A DNA stretch of 64,000 nt from Cryptomeria japonica (GCF_030272615.1 NC_081412.1:96905796-96969795); one strand, 5' to 3'. Counted from the first letter of the stretch, positions 1-12,240 are shown. The notes: generated by a model not told the origin, from the letters alone. Numbers and translations are program-made.

Positions 1-180
1 TTCCTGGATAAAGGAACTGAGATAGAATTACTAGCGTGTGGACTACATAGGCCCATATGCGTGTCACCTGAAGAAGTTTGGGCATCCCTGATAACAAAGT
101 CCTTCAAGGAAGCTCCATTAAAGGTCGATGATGTATCGCCAGAAGGGAATATATATATGGAACAAGTAGATGAGTTATGA
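1..180 (+). CDS. Partial ORF, C-terminal end, unknown product
   Basis: Open plus-strand frame from the window edge to a TGA at 178-180, 59 codons, start not visible. The peptide has mixed, protein-like composition with no long low-complexity run (it includes CVSPEEVWASL and ends EQVDEL). It lies tail-to-tail with the gag-protease of Gypsy A, the position where Gypsy B carries its antisense PMD gene. It may therefore be the end of a different antisense accessory gene. It does not resemble the PMD C-terminus. I do not recognise it. The opposite strand is also open here, so coding status is uncertain. Confidence 0.35.
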   Translation, partial: FLDKGTEIELLACGLHRPICVSPEEVWASLITKSFKEAPLKVDDVSPEGNIYMEQVDEL

Positions 181-239
181 AGGCTTATGATTGCAAAAAG
201 AAGTGAAAGTAGGATAGCATGATGGAGACTTAGGATCAA

Positions 240-692
240 CAAGTATGTTTTTTGACTTAAAATTGTACAACTTTTGCCCCCAGTTATTTTGGTATTAGGG
301 GAGATCAACTCTTGTTCTTTTTGCTTCATAGGATTTTTATCCTTGAATTTTATTTTTGCAGAGTCCAGTAGCTTTTGATATTGATTTGGACTAAAGGATT
401 TTTCTTTAGTTTTGACTTTTAGATTTTTCTTTTCAAGGCTTGATTTTTGATCCCCAATGAGTAAGGGCTTTTGTAATTCTTGTTGATCCAAGTCTGGAAG
501 TGGAGTGGAAATGGAAGTAGTGGATGATATGGTAAGGCTATGTGATTTTTCAAGAGGGCTGGCGATATGCTCAATAGATTCTTTGTTGGAACCACTCTTA
601 GGACTATTGATATCAAGAGTTACTTGCACCACTAGAGGAGATTTGCATTCAGACTTAGTAGCCACAACACTAGGTGGTTCACACCCAATTCC
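240..692 (-). pseudogene. In-frame extension after gag-protease stop, Gypsy A
   Basis: After the TAA at 693-695 the same minus frame stays open to the window edge. The first 120 or so codons are hydrophilic and rich in Ser, Thr, Lys and Pro, with a segment SPNQYQKLLDSAKIKF and charged flanks, as expected for a polyprotein linker. It is not related to the G-patch linker that follows the protease in Gypsy B. Below about 240 the translation becomes hydrophobic and looks non-coding. The left limit is therefore a judgement. Confidence 0.4.
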
Positions 693-3600
693 TTACAATT
701 TATTTATAGATTGTTCTTGTTGACTGAATACCTTAGGAGACAATGGGAGTTGATCAACATGAAAAATATACTCACCACATCCCATTTCCTTAATCTTTAA
801 CTTTTCTTTGAGCTCTGCTTGCTTTGATGTCGAAGGTTTCAAGGATTCTGGATCCACATATGCTAATGAAGGAATAGCTTCTCGATTGACTGGGATTGTT
901 ATTTCTGATCGAGGTTGTAGATTGTTGCAATATATTAATGGATTTGGATCCACTTTGATGGTCACTTCAACTCCATTGTGTGGAAACTTGATACATTGGT
1001 GATATGTCGATGGGACTGCCCTCATTTCATGAATCCAAGGACGTCCTAGAAATATATTATAAGTGAGATCTAGATCCAGGACTTGACAAACTACATCCTT
1101 TGTAACTGGCCCAACTCTGAGAGGCAAGGTGACTGTGCCCTTGGATGAGCGTTCTTCATCATCATATGCCTTGATGATGATTTGATTTGTAGAATTCACA
1201 ACTTTGTCTGAATATCCCAATTGTTTAATAGTGCTCAATGTACAAATGCTTATACCAACTCCTCCATCTATCAGGACCCACTTTATTCTATGTTTGTGTA
1301 TGAAGGCTTCAACATGTAGTGGTGCATTATGTGGCTGACTTACGGAGACGTCATCGGCTTCTATGAATGTAAGGGAGTGTGGAATGGACAGGTATCCCAC
1401 CATGGCTTGAAACTGGTCCACGTTCAGATCAGTAGGGACAGAAGTGTCTCTCAAAGTTTTGTCAAGAATGGATTTATGTGCGGGGGATATGCGTAAGAGC
1501 TCAAGTATGGAGATTTGCGCGGGTGTCTTCCCTAACTGTTCTACAAGGTCATACTCAGGTTTGGTTGATGAAGAAGTGGTGTTTTTAGTTGAAGCACTTG
1601 GCAAAGTAATTTTACCTCGATGGGTTGTAACATGACATTCAAAAGTAGGTTCGCAAGAAGATCCAACACCTTTTAGGACAATCTTGGGTCTCTTAGTAAG
1701 ATTCTCAGGGTTTTTGTCCTTGATGATAATAGTAGAGACATAATTGTCCATCGAGATGTGATTGATGGTTGAATCATAGTTGTAAGGTGCTCTAGTATAG
1801 TTGGTTTGATCATCCGTGGCTTTAGCTTTTCCCTTGTCATTCTTTGGGAACGACTCCTTAAACATCTCATGTTCTTGATTAGATGAGTGTCCCTCAATCT
1901 CAATGTCACCTCTATCAATGAGATCTTGTATGATGTTCTTCAGTCGATGACAATTTCCTATCTTATGACCCTTGCTCTTATGAAATTCACAATACTCATC
2001 ATCATTCCACCAATTTGGTTTAACCTTTGGTTCATATGGAGGAAAATCTGGAACTATGATTACCTTGTTTGCCACTAACTTTTTGAAGACTAACTCAAGT
2101 GGTTCTCCCAATGGAGTGTACTTCCTTCCTGATCTAGAAGTTGTTTGAGTATTCACTTGATTGTTTGTAGAACTTGATCCCGAAAAGATGAATTTGGGTC
2201 GCACTGTATTGGCATCAACAACACCATCATTGACTGTGTTCTTGTTTTTATTCCAAAATCTTAGCGTGTCTTTTCCTTTAAAGTCATCTTTGTTTTCCTT
2301 GAATATCTTAATGACTCCTTGCTCAATTAGGACCTTTTCTATTGCTAAGCCTTTTTCAATAACGTCCCTGAAGGTGGACAAACAAGCTTTCCTTAGATCA
2401 TAGCCAATGTCTTTGTTAATGTTTTGTGTGAACATCTCTACCATTTGTTTTTGTGGAATTTCACAAGAGCATCTACTAGCTAGATTCCTCCATCTTTGTA
2501 AAAATGATGCAAAAGACTCTCCCTCTTTTTGCTTGGTGTTGCATAAAGTAGTGACTGATATGTCTGTCTCTATATTGTAGGAGAAATGTTGAATAAATGC
2601 CTCTGCTAAGTCACCCCATGACTTAATACTAGGTGGGAGTTGGGAGAACCATTCCATAGCTTGATCACCTAAGCTTTGTGGGAATAATCTCATCAAATAT
2701 GTCTCTTCTGAAGCTACTTCAATGCAAGTTGTGAAAAACTGTCTTATGTGTGCCTTAGGTTCCCCTTTTCCTCTATACTTATCAAATTTAGGCATCACAA
2801 AGTGTGTAGGAAATGGAGGCATTGGAATTCTCTTGTCGAATGGATAAGGACATATGTCTCTCATTGTGTATGTTGGCTTTGGTGTATTTATGTCCTCCAT
2901 TTTCTTTTGTAAGTCCCTGATTTGTTGCTCCAAATTGCTCTTAGGTGGAGATCAACTTCTTGGACCATACCCCATGCTTGAGGCACCAATTGGAGAAGAA
3001 GCATGTTGCATATATGGATGATATTGATCATACACATGTTCATATGGAGGAGGTCTATAGTGATGTTGCATATATGGACCACTTGGTATAGATTCATGTT
3101 GAGGAACGAAATATCTATTTTGTCCATGTATACCATACTCTACAGGCATGTCATGTTCTAATGTGTTGCCCCCAAATTTGACATGGGGTTTCCTTGTGTC
3201 CAAATTTTGAGCATGCCTTTGAATATCCAATTGCTTTGGTGGTTGATCCTTAGCATTTTTATGTGATTGAGCATATCTTTCTGCATAAGACTTCCATAAT
3301 GGTCTGCGAAGGTGAGTATCATATGCTTGACCATGTGTATGTGGGACCTCTGGTTTTTGAAACAAAGATGATGGTAATTCAGGCACAAGATGTGGTCCTC
3401 TATTTCCTCCACTATTAGGCCTCCTTTGATCCATGTTGGAGTGAGTTTGTTGCAAAGGTCGATTTTCCATTATTTGAGACATGTCAAAATCATGAGGTAT
3501 CTTGGCTCCACTTTGTGCCATCATTTGTAAGAAGTATTGTCTATCTCTCCTCATTATTTCCTCAATTAGTTGATTGAAGCGGGGGTCCATAATGGATTCT

Positions 3601-3836
3601 TCCACATCTGCTGAATGTATTGAAAAGTTGTCCATATTGTCATTGTGTGTATCATTGTTGTTTGTAGTGTCCATGTTCTCAACATTTGGAATGTTTCTAT
3701 AGGCATCCATGTCAGGTAATGTGTTATGATCAGTATTGAAAAAGACATCATTGTCATACTCGTAAGAACTCATGTTTGTGGACTCTTGAGCCTCTTTAGT
3801 TTCTCTCCTAGATTTTTGAAGATGAGTTTCAACCAT
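693..3836 (-). pseudogene. gag-pro: Gypsy A gag-protease polyprotein, one internal stop
   Basis: Start chosen at the ATG for MVETHLQKS, conserved in Gypsy B. The N-terminal third is low complexity (Asn, His, Gln, Pro), followed by a retrotransposon gag core with MEWFSQLPPSIKSWGDL and SFASFLQRWRNLASRC (about 2450-2700). A zinc-binding CEFHKSKGHKIGNCHRL (about 1945-1995) comes next, then a pepsin-like protease (about 1050-1300) with active-site context LIDGG and the flap-distal LGRPWIHEM. The frame is continuous except for a TGA at 2952-2954, where Gypsy B has an arginine codon (CGA to TGA, a CpG transition). The LIDGG motif in place of D-S/T-G is shared with Gypsy B, so it is family-specific and not decay. 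Confidence 0.85.
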
Positions 3837-6375
3837 GAACCAGGTATTGACCAAGATGTGTGAGACTAGATGAAAATGGAAAAAGTATGGAAGACCAAGA
3901 GTTGGATGGAGTGTAAATGAATCTAAGGTGTACTTGCAATGTCCAAAGTGTAAGACCAAGTATGTATGTAGTAGAGTAGGTGTGACTTCCAAAGAGATGA
4001 TAGTTTCTCTTGATGAGGTAAGTTGACCTTGACTCTAAGTAAGACCAAATGAGACCCAAAGGTGATAGACCTTGATGAGGGACCACTTAGCAAAGTGTTG
4101 TTGTATGTAGTGTGTTGACAAAGAATGATGAGGACAAGCAAGTGACCTTTTGACTCAAGTTTAGACAAGTGTGAATGTAAAGCAAGATGTGAAGCAATGA
4201 TGGACTGTGTGAGACCCAAAGACAAGTTGAATGCTAGGTGAAAACTTGGAGAAACAACCTAAGAAGCTCAAGAATTTCGAAACTGATTGCTCTTGTTTGC
4301 TGGACTGTAAAATTTTTCCAATTTGTGAAGTTGTTTGTTGTGACCAAATCTGACTGTTTGACTGTTTTTCATGACAAGAGGACACAGTGTTGATGAGGAC
4401 TCAATGTTTGCAAGTGTTTAGACTGACAATGACTCCAAGAAAAGTGTGTTGTTTGATGTAAAATTGTTTTGCATACACTTGAAGACACAAAAGACACAAT
4501 GTTTTGCTGTTTGGTCTTGAATGTTTTGAAAGTTTAAAATAAGTCAAGCACAATTCTTATGGCTGGCCAAGACAATAGTTGTTGATCCCACATGGGGTTT
4601 TACCCTCGAGGCTACGCTATTCAGAGCGGATACTTAGATGCTTGACCTCACTGGCTCCACCCTCGGCACTCACTTCTCGGGTTAGCCAAGCATCAGTCCC
4701 CATGAAAACTCCCCATGGCGAACTTTGTATCTCTACTAAGAACCGTATGTGTGTGGGCCGCTACCAGAGGTCCGACCTCCTGCCCCAACAACTAGAAGGA
4801 TTTGGGTTTCTAAAATAAAAAGGTGCTAGTAAGGGCATCCGCTTGTGTGGCCATACATGCGGCACTTTCTGCTCTGTAAATACAGAAGGCTCCCAGCCGG
4901 TAGGGGTTACGTTCTACAAATGATCAAATAAATTTGATCAAATGGGTTTATGGGGAGACATAGTGTCGGTATGAACTAATCAGCACACGTTATCCATAGT
5001 TTTCACCATGAATACATTTATTTATAGTGGTTCAGAAGAGGTGGGTTTTCCTCGCTACCACTTGGGTCGTTCTCTTCTCACTAGTAGTCCTAATGACCAC
5101 ACGGGAAGACAGGCCCTCTAAAGATTAACAAAAAGAGCCTATTGCTCAAGACACAAAAGACAATGATTCAATTTTAGTGCACCAATTGAAGTGTTTGCTA
5201 GTCTATGAAAACAAGGCACACAATAAAAGTCAAAACCCTTGCCAAGGACCTGCAACAAAAGGTTGTTAGTAGTTTGGATTGTTTCAAATGATCACCCCTT
5301 CCTGCAAGCACACAAGTTAGGTAAATTTTAAACCCAAAAGACTTTGTGAAATAGGGGCCTTCAACAATGCGTTTTGTTGACCAATTCAAAGATCTGTTTC
5401 ATCATAAAAAAAGACCACCTGTAAAATTTCAAGAGATTTCCAGAAATGTAAGAAAATCCAAAAAAATTGCTAATTTGCTCCAAAAATTAATTCTTTATGA
5501 AAAATCATAAAACATTCATATAAAATGCAAAATCGATCCAAAAAATCTAAAATTTTTACTAGACAGTCTTGATGGTCTTCCAAACCTGTATAAAAAAATT
5601 TCTACAACAAATCCAAGCAGTTTGTGAGATATGAGTAAAATAATGCAAAACCCTAATTTTCAAATATCTGATTTTTGAGGAATTATTTTGCATAAAATTT
5701 AAAATCACAAAGACCAGATCCTATGTATAATTTTGAGAGATTTCCAAAAAAGTAAGAAAATCCAAAAAAAATTCTAATTTTCTCTCAAGATTAATTTTCT
5801 ATGAAAAATCATAACAAATTAATATAAATTGCAAAATCAATCCAAAAAATCTGAAATTTTTACTGAATCTTTCTGATACTTTTCCTAATGTGAAAAAAAA
5901 ATTTGATGTCAAAATTAAAATCTGCTTGTGAGATCTGATCAAAATAAGGAAAAACCCTAATTTTTAAAGATCTGATTTTTAGGGAAATATTCTGCATCAA
6001 AATTAAATTCACAAAGAATAGATCCAATGTATAATTATGAGAGATTTCCAAAAATATAAGAAAATCTAGAAAATTCTCTCATTTTCTCTCAAAATTAATT
6101 TTTTATGAAAAATCATAAAAAATTAATAGAAAATGAAAATGTGCTCCAAAAATTCTAAAATTTGGGTTGAGAGCTCCTGATACTTTCTTCAACCTGCAAA
6201 AAATATTTGGTGCAAAATTTCTTATCCGTTTGTGAGATATGATCGAATCTCTCCAGAATCTTGATTTTGTGTCCAAAACCCTAGCTGCACAAGGTTATTC
6301 TCCAAATTGTTTTACAAAATAGCAATATAGGGTTAGAAAAATCTACAAAAAAACATAGATCTAAGAAAAATCCAT
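3837..6375 (-). other. Gypsy A untranslated leader
   Basis: About 2.5 kb without a gene, between primer site and gag. From 3837 to about 5400 it is closely similar to the leader of Gypsy B (53844-55570). From about 5408 it consists of a three-unit tandem repeat not present in Gypsy B. It lacks the array of CGCGTCTGTG motifs that Gypsy B carries at 54336-54490: the flanking sequence (…TTGCTGGACTGTAAAATTT…, near 4300) is simply joined. Confidence 0.75.
5408..6290. repeat. Three tandem ~304-bp units in Gypsy A leader
   Basis: The string GAGATTTCCA followed by AAGAAAATCC recurs at 5433, 5737 and 6041, a period of 304 bp. Each unit continues with an AT-rich block, ATGAAAAATCATAA, then AAAATTT and an AAAACCCTAA segment. 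Units are diverged and the third is partial. No reading frame runs through them. Confidence 0.8.
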
Positions 6376-6394
6376 GTCCCACCAGGCGTTCCAA
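6376..6394 (-). other. Primer-binding site, Gypsy A
   Basis: Minus strand reads TGGAACGCCTGGTGGGAC immediately inside the 5' LTR after a TT spacer. The equivalent in Gypsy B is TGGCACGCCCGGTGGGAC. Differences are transitions. I do not assign the tRNA. Confidence 0.7.
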
Positions 6395-6396
6395 AA

Positions 6397-7169
6397 TGTA
6401 TATGGTGAAAATGGATAACAATAATAACAAGATTGAAAGGCTAAATGAATTCAACCACAAAACCCTAGGCTAACAACAACAAAGATCCACCATAACATAT
6501 GAAGATTACCTAAGACAATGCAAATCAAATGAAATCACAAAGATTATACCATCACATGTCCAATAGGGTTTTGATCTCCATTCTTCCTATCTCCATTGAT
6601 CTTGCTTGATATATTTGCTCTCAGATTTCATGTGCACAAGAGCTCAACAAAGAACGGAATGTGGTTGCAAGTAGGATCGTAGTGTAGTCAATTGATCAAG
6701 TAGTTAGGTCATTAGCTCATTAGGGTTTAATAATGAAGGAAACATCTCCTTAAATAGAAGACACTATATGAAATGAAGGGATAAGATTGAGAGGTATAAA
6801 AAGGAGGTCGGCTATGATTAGAGGGTAGGTAGAAGAAATAATAAAATAATGAAAGAGGTAGGTAGTGTATGAATTAAGAGATGAATGACATGTGTCATGG
6901 GTAGAAAAGGTTAATGAATTAATTAAATAAATAAATATTTATTTAATTAATAGAAGAAATGAGATAAATTAAATAAATAAATATTTATTTAGGAAAAGGA
7001 TAATTTAAATAAATAAATGTATTTATTTAAATGAGAAATAAGGCTAGAAGAGGATAAATGAATTAATTAAATAAATAAAGATTTATTTAATTAATAGAAG
7101 AATTAGGCTTAGATAATTAAATAAATAAAATATTTATTTAATTAGACATGACAATTTTAGGTGTCTATA
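6397..7169 (-). repeat. 5' LTR of Gypsy A
   Basis: 773 bp; plus strand starts TGTATATGGTGAAAATGG and ends GGTGTCTATA, where the Gypsy B copies end GGTGTCTACA. It is clearly homologous to 40720-41486 and 56081-56836. Near its right end (about 6905-7142) it has several AT-rich palindromes of the type TTAAATAAATAA…TTATTTATTTAA, in the U3 of the minus-strand element. Confidence 0.92.
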
Positions 7170-7659
7170 GATAGAAACCACCAAAAACTTGCACAATGAT
7201 CAATGCAGATTGCCAAAACAAATAGGACATGAGTATGAAACAGGAGCAAGCATGTTAGAATCATTAAGAATAGTTGCAGCAACACCACTTTTCAAATCTT
7301 GATCGGTCAATGTCTGAAAGCTCAAGAACGCAACCAATCAACAACTATCACAAAGAAAGATAACTTGTAGAGCACCAAATAATGATCCATCTTAAATGAA
7401 GATACACAAGACCATCCCAAGAAATATCCCAAAATTTCAGAACAAGATCTGATCACACTAGAATATACTGGAGGATATACCTCTCTGCAAAAAAGTGATC
7501 AGCAAACCAATACTACAAACCGGATCATAAGATCTTCCCAATCTGCAATCACCCAAGCAAATCACAAGAATATGTTGACATCAATGACAAAAACATATCC
7601 TAGTTGCAGCAATGACAACAGCATATCCTAGCAAAAGCAATGACCAATAATATCCAACA
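7170..7659 (-). repeat. 3' LTR of Copia A, truncated by Gypsy A insertion
   Basis: Homologous to 13012-13473, the end of the intact Copia A LTR, and ends AATATCCAACA. The part corresponding to 12241-13011 is missing here because Gypsy A sits in it; it is expected beyond the left window edge. Confidence 0.88.
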
Positions 7660-7690
7660 AACTCCCCCTTTGGCATTGATGGCAACATAT
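7660..7690 (-). other. Polypurine tract, Copia A
   Basis: On the minus strand, CAATGCCAAAGGGGGAGTT directly precedes the LTR (TGTTGGATATT). This is the usual Copia polypurine tract. More PPT-like tracts (CTCTCCCCCTTTGA on plus, near 7787-7800) occur further inside. Confidence 0.8.
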
Positions 7691-7978
7691 GAATGTGAAA
7701 AATAATCAATGCAAAGAAAAGAAGATATCTCCAGCAAACTCCGCCTAAGATCAGGACTTAGAAAGAAATTTTTCACATGATCTCTCTCCCCCTTTGATAG
7801 CAATGCCAAAGCTCTAAAATAGACAACCAAACTCTCTCTCCCCAAAGATAGAAACATGAATCTCTCTCCCCTAGAAATACATAACCAGATCAGCAAACTA
7901 CTCCACCAAAGGAGCACCACCAACTCACCAATCTGGATAAAAAGATAAGGCTCTAAGATCCACTAGATTGATGCAACT

Positions 7979-9575
7979 CAATGCATCTAGTTCTCATCAG
8001 GAGAGGTCGATACCCTTAATTTGTCTCTCAAGTAGACAATGTATCCACGAACAACATTTTAGTGAAAATATCAGCTATTTATTTCTTTGTAGATACATAC
8101 TCCTGCTTCACCTTCTCTTCACTGACTTTCTCTCTCAAGTAATGATATTTGATTGACACATGCTTAGTCTTTGAATGTTGCACTGAATTCTTTGACATGT
8201 TGATAGCATTGGAATTATCATAGTATATAACAGTAGGCTCATCATAGATAATTCTAATATCCTTCAACATTTGCTTCATCCAGACTACCTAAGTGCAATT
8301 ACTAGCAGAAGCAATGTACTCGGCTTCAACAGTAGATAAGGACATTGAATCTTGTTTCTCGCTAGCCCATGAAATAAACTTCTTACCCAAAAAGAATGCT
8401 TCATCGGTAGTGCTCTTATGGTCATCAACATCACTAGCGCAATTAGCATCAGTATAGGCACAAAGCATGAAATCAACATTCCTCGGATACCATAATCCAT
8501 AGTCCACAATTCCCTTCAAGTATTTGAATATCCTCTTCACAGCAACGACATGAGTCTCTTTTGAATCAGCTTGATATCTAGCAGCCATGCACACAACATG
8601 CAAAAATTTTGGCCTAGTCTGAGTAAGATATAACAGTCCACCAAGCATAGATCTGCACAAATTCTGATTAACTTTAGGAGATTCATCATTCTTAGACAAT
8701 TTACAACTAGTCACCATAGGAGTTCCAACCGGTTTGGAGTCATCTAATCCAAACTTCTTTAGCAATTCCTTCACATACTTAGTTTTAGATATTAGTATAC
8801 CTTTTCTAGTCTATGCAATCTACAAACCTAAGAAAAATTTCATCTCACCAATCATAGACATCTCAAATTCCTTCTGCATATCACCCACAAACTTCATGCT
8901 TAATTTATCATAACCACCAAAGATTATATCGTCAACAAAGCCTTCAACAATCAGAATGTTATCATTTTCTATCTTAAAGTACAAATTACTGTTAGTAGCA
9001 CCTTTCCTAAATCCCAATTTCAACAAATATTTATCTAGTCTAGCATACCAGGCTCTAGAAGCTTGTTTCAATCCATAAAGAGCTTTCTTCAGCTTACAAA
9101 CCATGTCTCCATCATCTGATAATAAAAATCCATCAAGTTGCTCAATGTAAACTTCTTCCTCAAGATCACCATTCAAAAAGGTAGATTTGACATCCATGTG
9201 ATATACCTTGAAATATTTATAAGCAACATAAGAAAGCAATAGTCTAACAACTTCAAGTCTAGCAACCAAAGAAAAAGTCTCCTCATAATCAATCCCTTCT
9301 TGTTATGAGAATCCTTTGCAAACCAGTCTAGCTTGATTTCTGACAACTTCATTGGCTTCATTCAATTTATTTATGAATACTCATTTAGTACCAATAGCAT
9401 TCTTATCCTTAGGTCTAGGCACAAGTTCCCAAGTGTTATTCTTTTCAATCTGATATAGTTCTTCTTCCATAGCTCTCATCCAACTTTCATTTTTATAGGC
9501 TTCAACAATATTTTTAGGTTCAATTTTGGAAATCGAGCATACTTCTTCAACAGCTAACCTTCTTCTAGTCATCAT
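7979..9575 (-). pseudogene. pol: Copia A reverse transcriptase and RNase H, decayed
   Basis: RT starts in the piece at 9381-9575 (MEEELYQIEKNNTWELV) and continues at 8820-9269 with [33 protein letters not shown] and FVDDIIFGG (FVDD in the catalytic position of YVDD). The connection and RNase H follow at 8289-8774, with YTDANCASD in place of YTDADWAGD-type sequence, and at 8079-8279 (TKHVSIKYHYLREKV). A TAA interrupts EYVSTKK/IADIFTK near 8078. All pieces share one minus frame, so this half is broken mainly by stops. Part of Copia A; both catalytic aspartates of FVDD are present but the gene is dead. Confidence 0.88.
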
Positions 9576-11032
9576 ACCTTTATTCTTATCACCAATAATC
9601 TGATTTCTAGAATGATTCAGTCTTACATACCTTGAATTCTTCTGATTGTTTTGATTCTAAGGTTCCTACACTCCTTCACTAGCAACATCCGGATTCACAG
9701 TCTCTATCGGATCATTTTGCTTAGGCTCTTTAGGCTGAATAGGGGCTAAAACAATATGTTGTCCATCATCAAAACCACATGCTCTGATATCTTTCCCAAG
9801 GTTCTCATCTACCTTCACATTTGCACTTTCTACTATCTTTCTCAGTCTTTTATTGTAGCACCAGTAGGTCGTTCTCTTTGTTGAATATCCCAAGAAGATA
9901 CCTTCATCACTTCCAACATCAAACTTTCCTATATCCTCATCTCTTTTGATATAACATTTCCTACCAAATACTTTGAAATATCTCATAGTATTAAGAACGT
10001 GACCAAACCAAAGCTCTTAAGGGGTCTTACCGGTATCTCCTTTGATGTGAACTTTGTGGAATGTGTAAACAGCAGTACTAATAACTTCTCCAGTAGATCT
10101 TTGGAACATTCCCTTCAATCAGCATAGTCCTTGCAGCATCAAAAACAACTATGTTCTTCCTCTCAACAATTCCATTATGTTGAGGGGTTCTATGAGAAGA
10201 GAATTGTCTTCTAATCCCATGCTTCTCACAAAATGAATTGAACCCACTAGAACAGAATTATCCACCTCTATCTGATCTCAGACACTTCACCTTCAATCTA
10301 GAATCGGTCTCAACCTTAGTATTGAATATCTTTAATTTATCAAATGTTTTTTATTTCTCCTTCAAACAGACAACCCACATCATCCTAGAATAATCATCAA
10401 TTAGTAGTATAAAATATTTATCACCCTACACACTTCTAATATTTGTAGGTCCACATAGGTCCATATGCACAAGATCTAGCAATTCATCAGATGTATACTA
10501 TTTTCTCTTGAAATAAATCCTTGTTTGCTTACCCAACTGACATTCCTTACATACCATATTAGTATGCTTAACAATCTTACGTAGATCTCTAACAACATGT
10601 GTAGAACTGATCTTAATCATTGAATCAAAATTTACATGACACACTCTCCTATGCCATAACCAACTCTCATCAATCTGAACAATCAAATAGCTTTTCTCAC
10701 CAACATTGAAATAAAAAAATGTTACCTTCAGTCTTAGTTCCAAATGCAATCTCTATACCAGAGGTATTTAAGATCTTGCATTTACCATCCTTGAATTGTA
10801 GATCATAACCTTTATCAACCATCTATCCAACACTCAAAAGATTATGTTTCAAACCTTCAACATACAAGACATCATCAATGTTATGCTTACCATCAAAAGA
10901 AATGGAACCTCTCCCATGGATCACACAAGCTTTGTCATCTCCAAATCTAACTATTCCACCATCATACCTTTCCATACTCACAAATTTTCTTTTATCACCG
11001 GTCATATGATGTGAACAAATACTGTCAATCAC
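9576..11032 (-). pseudogene. pol: Copia A protease and integrase, decayed
   Basis: The protease remnant at 10823-11032 begins MIDSICSHHMTGDKRKF; the catalytic glycine of DSG is replaced (DSI). The pre-integrase zinc region is at 10498-10749 (LWHRRVCHVNF … CKECQLGKQTR). The integrase core between about 10000 and 10500 is split by stops and frameshifts. The conserved integrase C-terminus lies at 9666-9986 (YFKVFGRKCYIKRDEDIGKFD … GIFLGYS). Frames differ between pieces, so there are indels as well as stops. Order gag-PR-INT-RT-RH is the Copia order. Confidence 0.85.
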
Positions 11033-12184
11033 CTATTCATCTTTATCTTCAACTTTAGCAACTAAAGCTTTATCCTCAATAGTACAGCTAGTGGAATCAA
11101 CAGGTACAGGTCCATCTTCCTTAATGGCAAGAAATACAACTTCATCTCCTTCAGATTTTTCATCTGTAATACCTTCATCAACAATATAGTAACCGTTCTT
11201 TTCATTCCAATACTTCTAGTTAGGGTTGTAAGGCTTGTCATACTTCCCATGCTTTTCATATTTATCATTCATATCATGCTTATCAAACTTATCATGTTTG
11301 TCATACTTAGCCATTCTCTTCAGGAATCTAGAAGCAAAATGTACTATCTTATTACAAGAAAAACATTTCAAAGACAATTTTCCATCATACTTACCGACAC
11401 CTTTAGGCAATCTTCGAGCAATCAGTGATTCAAGTTCATCTAGTTCTCTTTCTTGCTCTTCCATCTCTCTCTTCTCTCTTTCATATCTAGATATCTTGCA
11501 TTCATCAGGATTATATTTTTGCTTACCGAATACATTTGTAGATGTTGTGAATGTCATCTCAAACTTTCCATGTGATTCTCCAAAATCGTTCAGCTCAAAT
11601 GTAGCAATCTTTCCAACCAACATATCTCTTGTCATAGTAGTCACACTCTGGATCTCATCAATAGAAGCAACCTTATGTTTATAGGCAGGAAGCAAAGATC
11701 TCAGCACCTTAGCAACAATTTCATCTTCCTCAATGGTTCCACTGGCACATCTGATACCTAGGACAAGGTCATTCACCTTAGCCATAAAAGAGTGTATGTT
11801 CTCATCATCTCACATCTTCAATGTCTCATACTTTCCTTTCAAACTCTACAACTTAGAAACCTTCACTTGTTTATCACCTTCATATAGCACCTCAAGCTTT
11901 ACCTAGATCTCATGTGTGGTCTGAAGTCCCATTACATTTGTCATCTCAGAATCAGTTATGGCACTAAGCAATGCTTCCTTCAATCTAATATTATGTTCTG
12001 CTTCCTTAACCTCATCAGGAGTAGATGGTCCATTCTGAGGAACAACATAGACATTCTTTGTAATCTTCCAATAATCTTCTCCAAGACATTTCAAATGCAC
12101 TTCCATCCGGTCCTTCCATATAGAATAGTTACTTCCATCAAATCCTAGACTACCCTTCTTAAATATTACACCTTGAGTTGCCAT
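11033..12184 (-). pseudogene. gag: Copia A gag, decayed
   Basis: Start at the ATG at 12182-12184 (MATQGVIFKKGSLGFDGSN), 43 bp inside the primer site. The UBN2-type Copia gag continues at 11216-11785 with MAKVNDLVLGIRCASGTIEEDEIVAKVLRSLLPAY-type sequence. The zinc knuckle CFSCNKIVHFASRF has lost its glycine and last cysteine. Internal stops lie near 11800-11900 and 11215. The segment 11062-11268 is the spacer before the protease. Confidence 0.85.
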
Positions 12185-12226
12185 CCTAGATCTCCTCAAG
12201 CAGTTAAGCTTCTACCAAAGGATCTA

Positions 12227-12238
12227 GCTCTAATACCA
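12227..12238 (-). other. Primer-binding site (initiator Met tRNA), Copia A
   Basis: Minus strand reads TGGTATTAGAGC, one transition from the usual TGGTATCAGAGC, separated from the LTR by two bases. Confidence 0.88.
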
Positions 12239-12240
12239 AT

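Larger units (their letters stand above)
1..7169 (-). mobile_element. Gypsy A: Tat-type Ty3/Gypsy LTR retrotransposon, 3' part outside or lost
   Basis: Minus-strand element of the same family as Gypsy B at 40720-56836. Seen here are the 5' LTR (6397-7169), a primer site, a long leader and gag-protease (693-3836). Below 693 the sequence no longer matches Gypsy B, and no RT, RNase H or integrase follows before the window start. Its right end abuts Copia A sequence at 7170 that is homologous to 13012 onward, so Gypsy A inserted into the 3' LTR of Copia A. The other end and the target duplication are outside the window. Confidence 0.88.

Noticed and set aside
4590-4960. Possible tRNA or small structured RNA gene in the Gypsy leader
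   Set aside because: It has short inverted repeats but no A/B boxes or cloverleaf that I can draw. Kept only as a conserved leader finding.
11235-11684. 149-codon plus-strand frame opposite Copia A gag
   Set aside because: Ser/Leu-rich shadow of the gag frame on the other strand.
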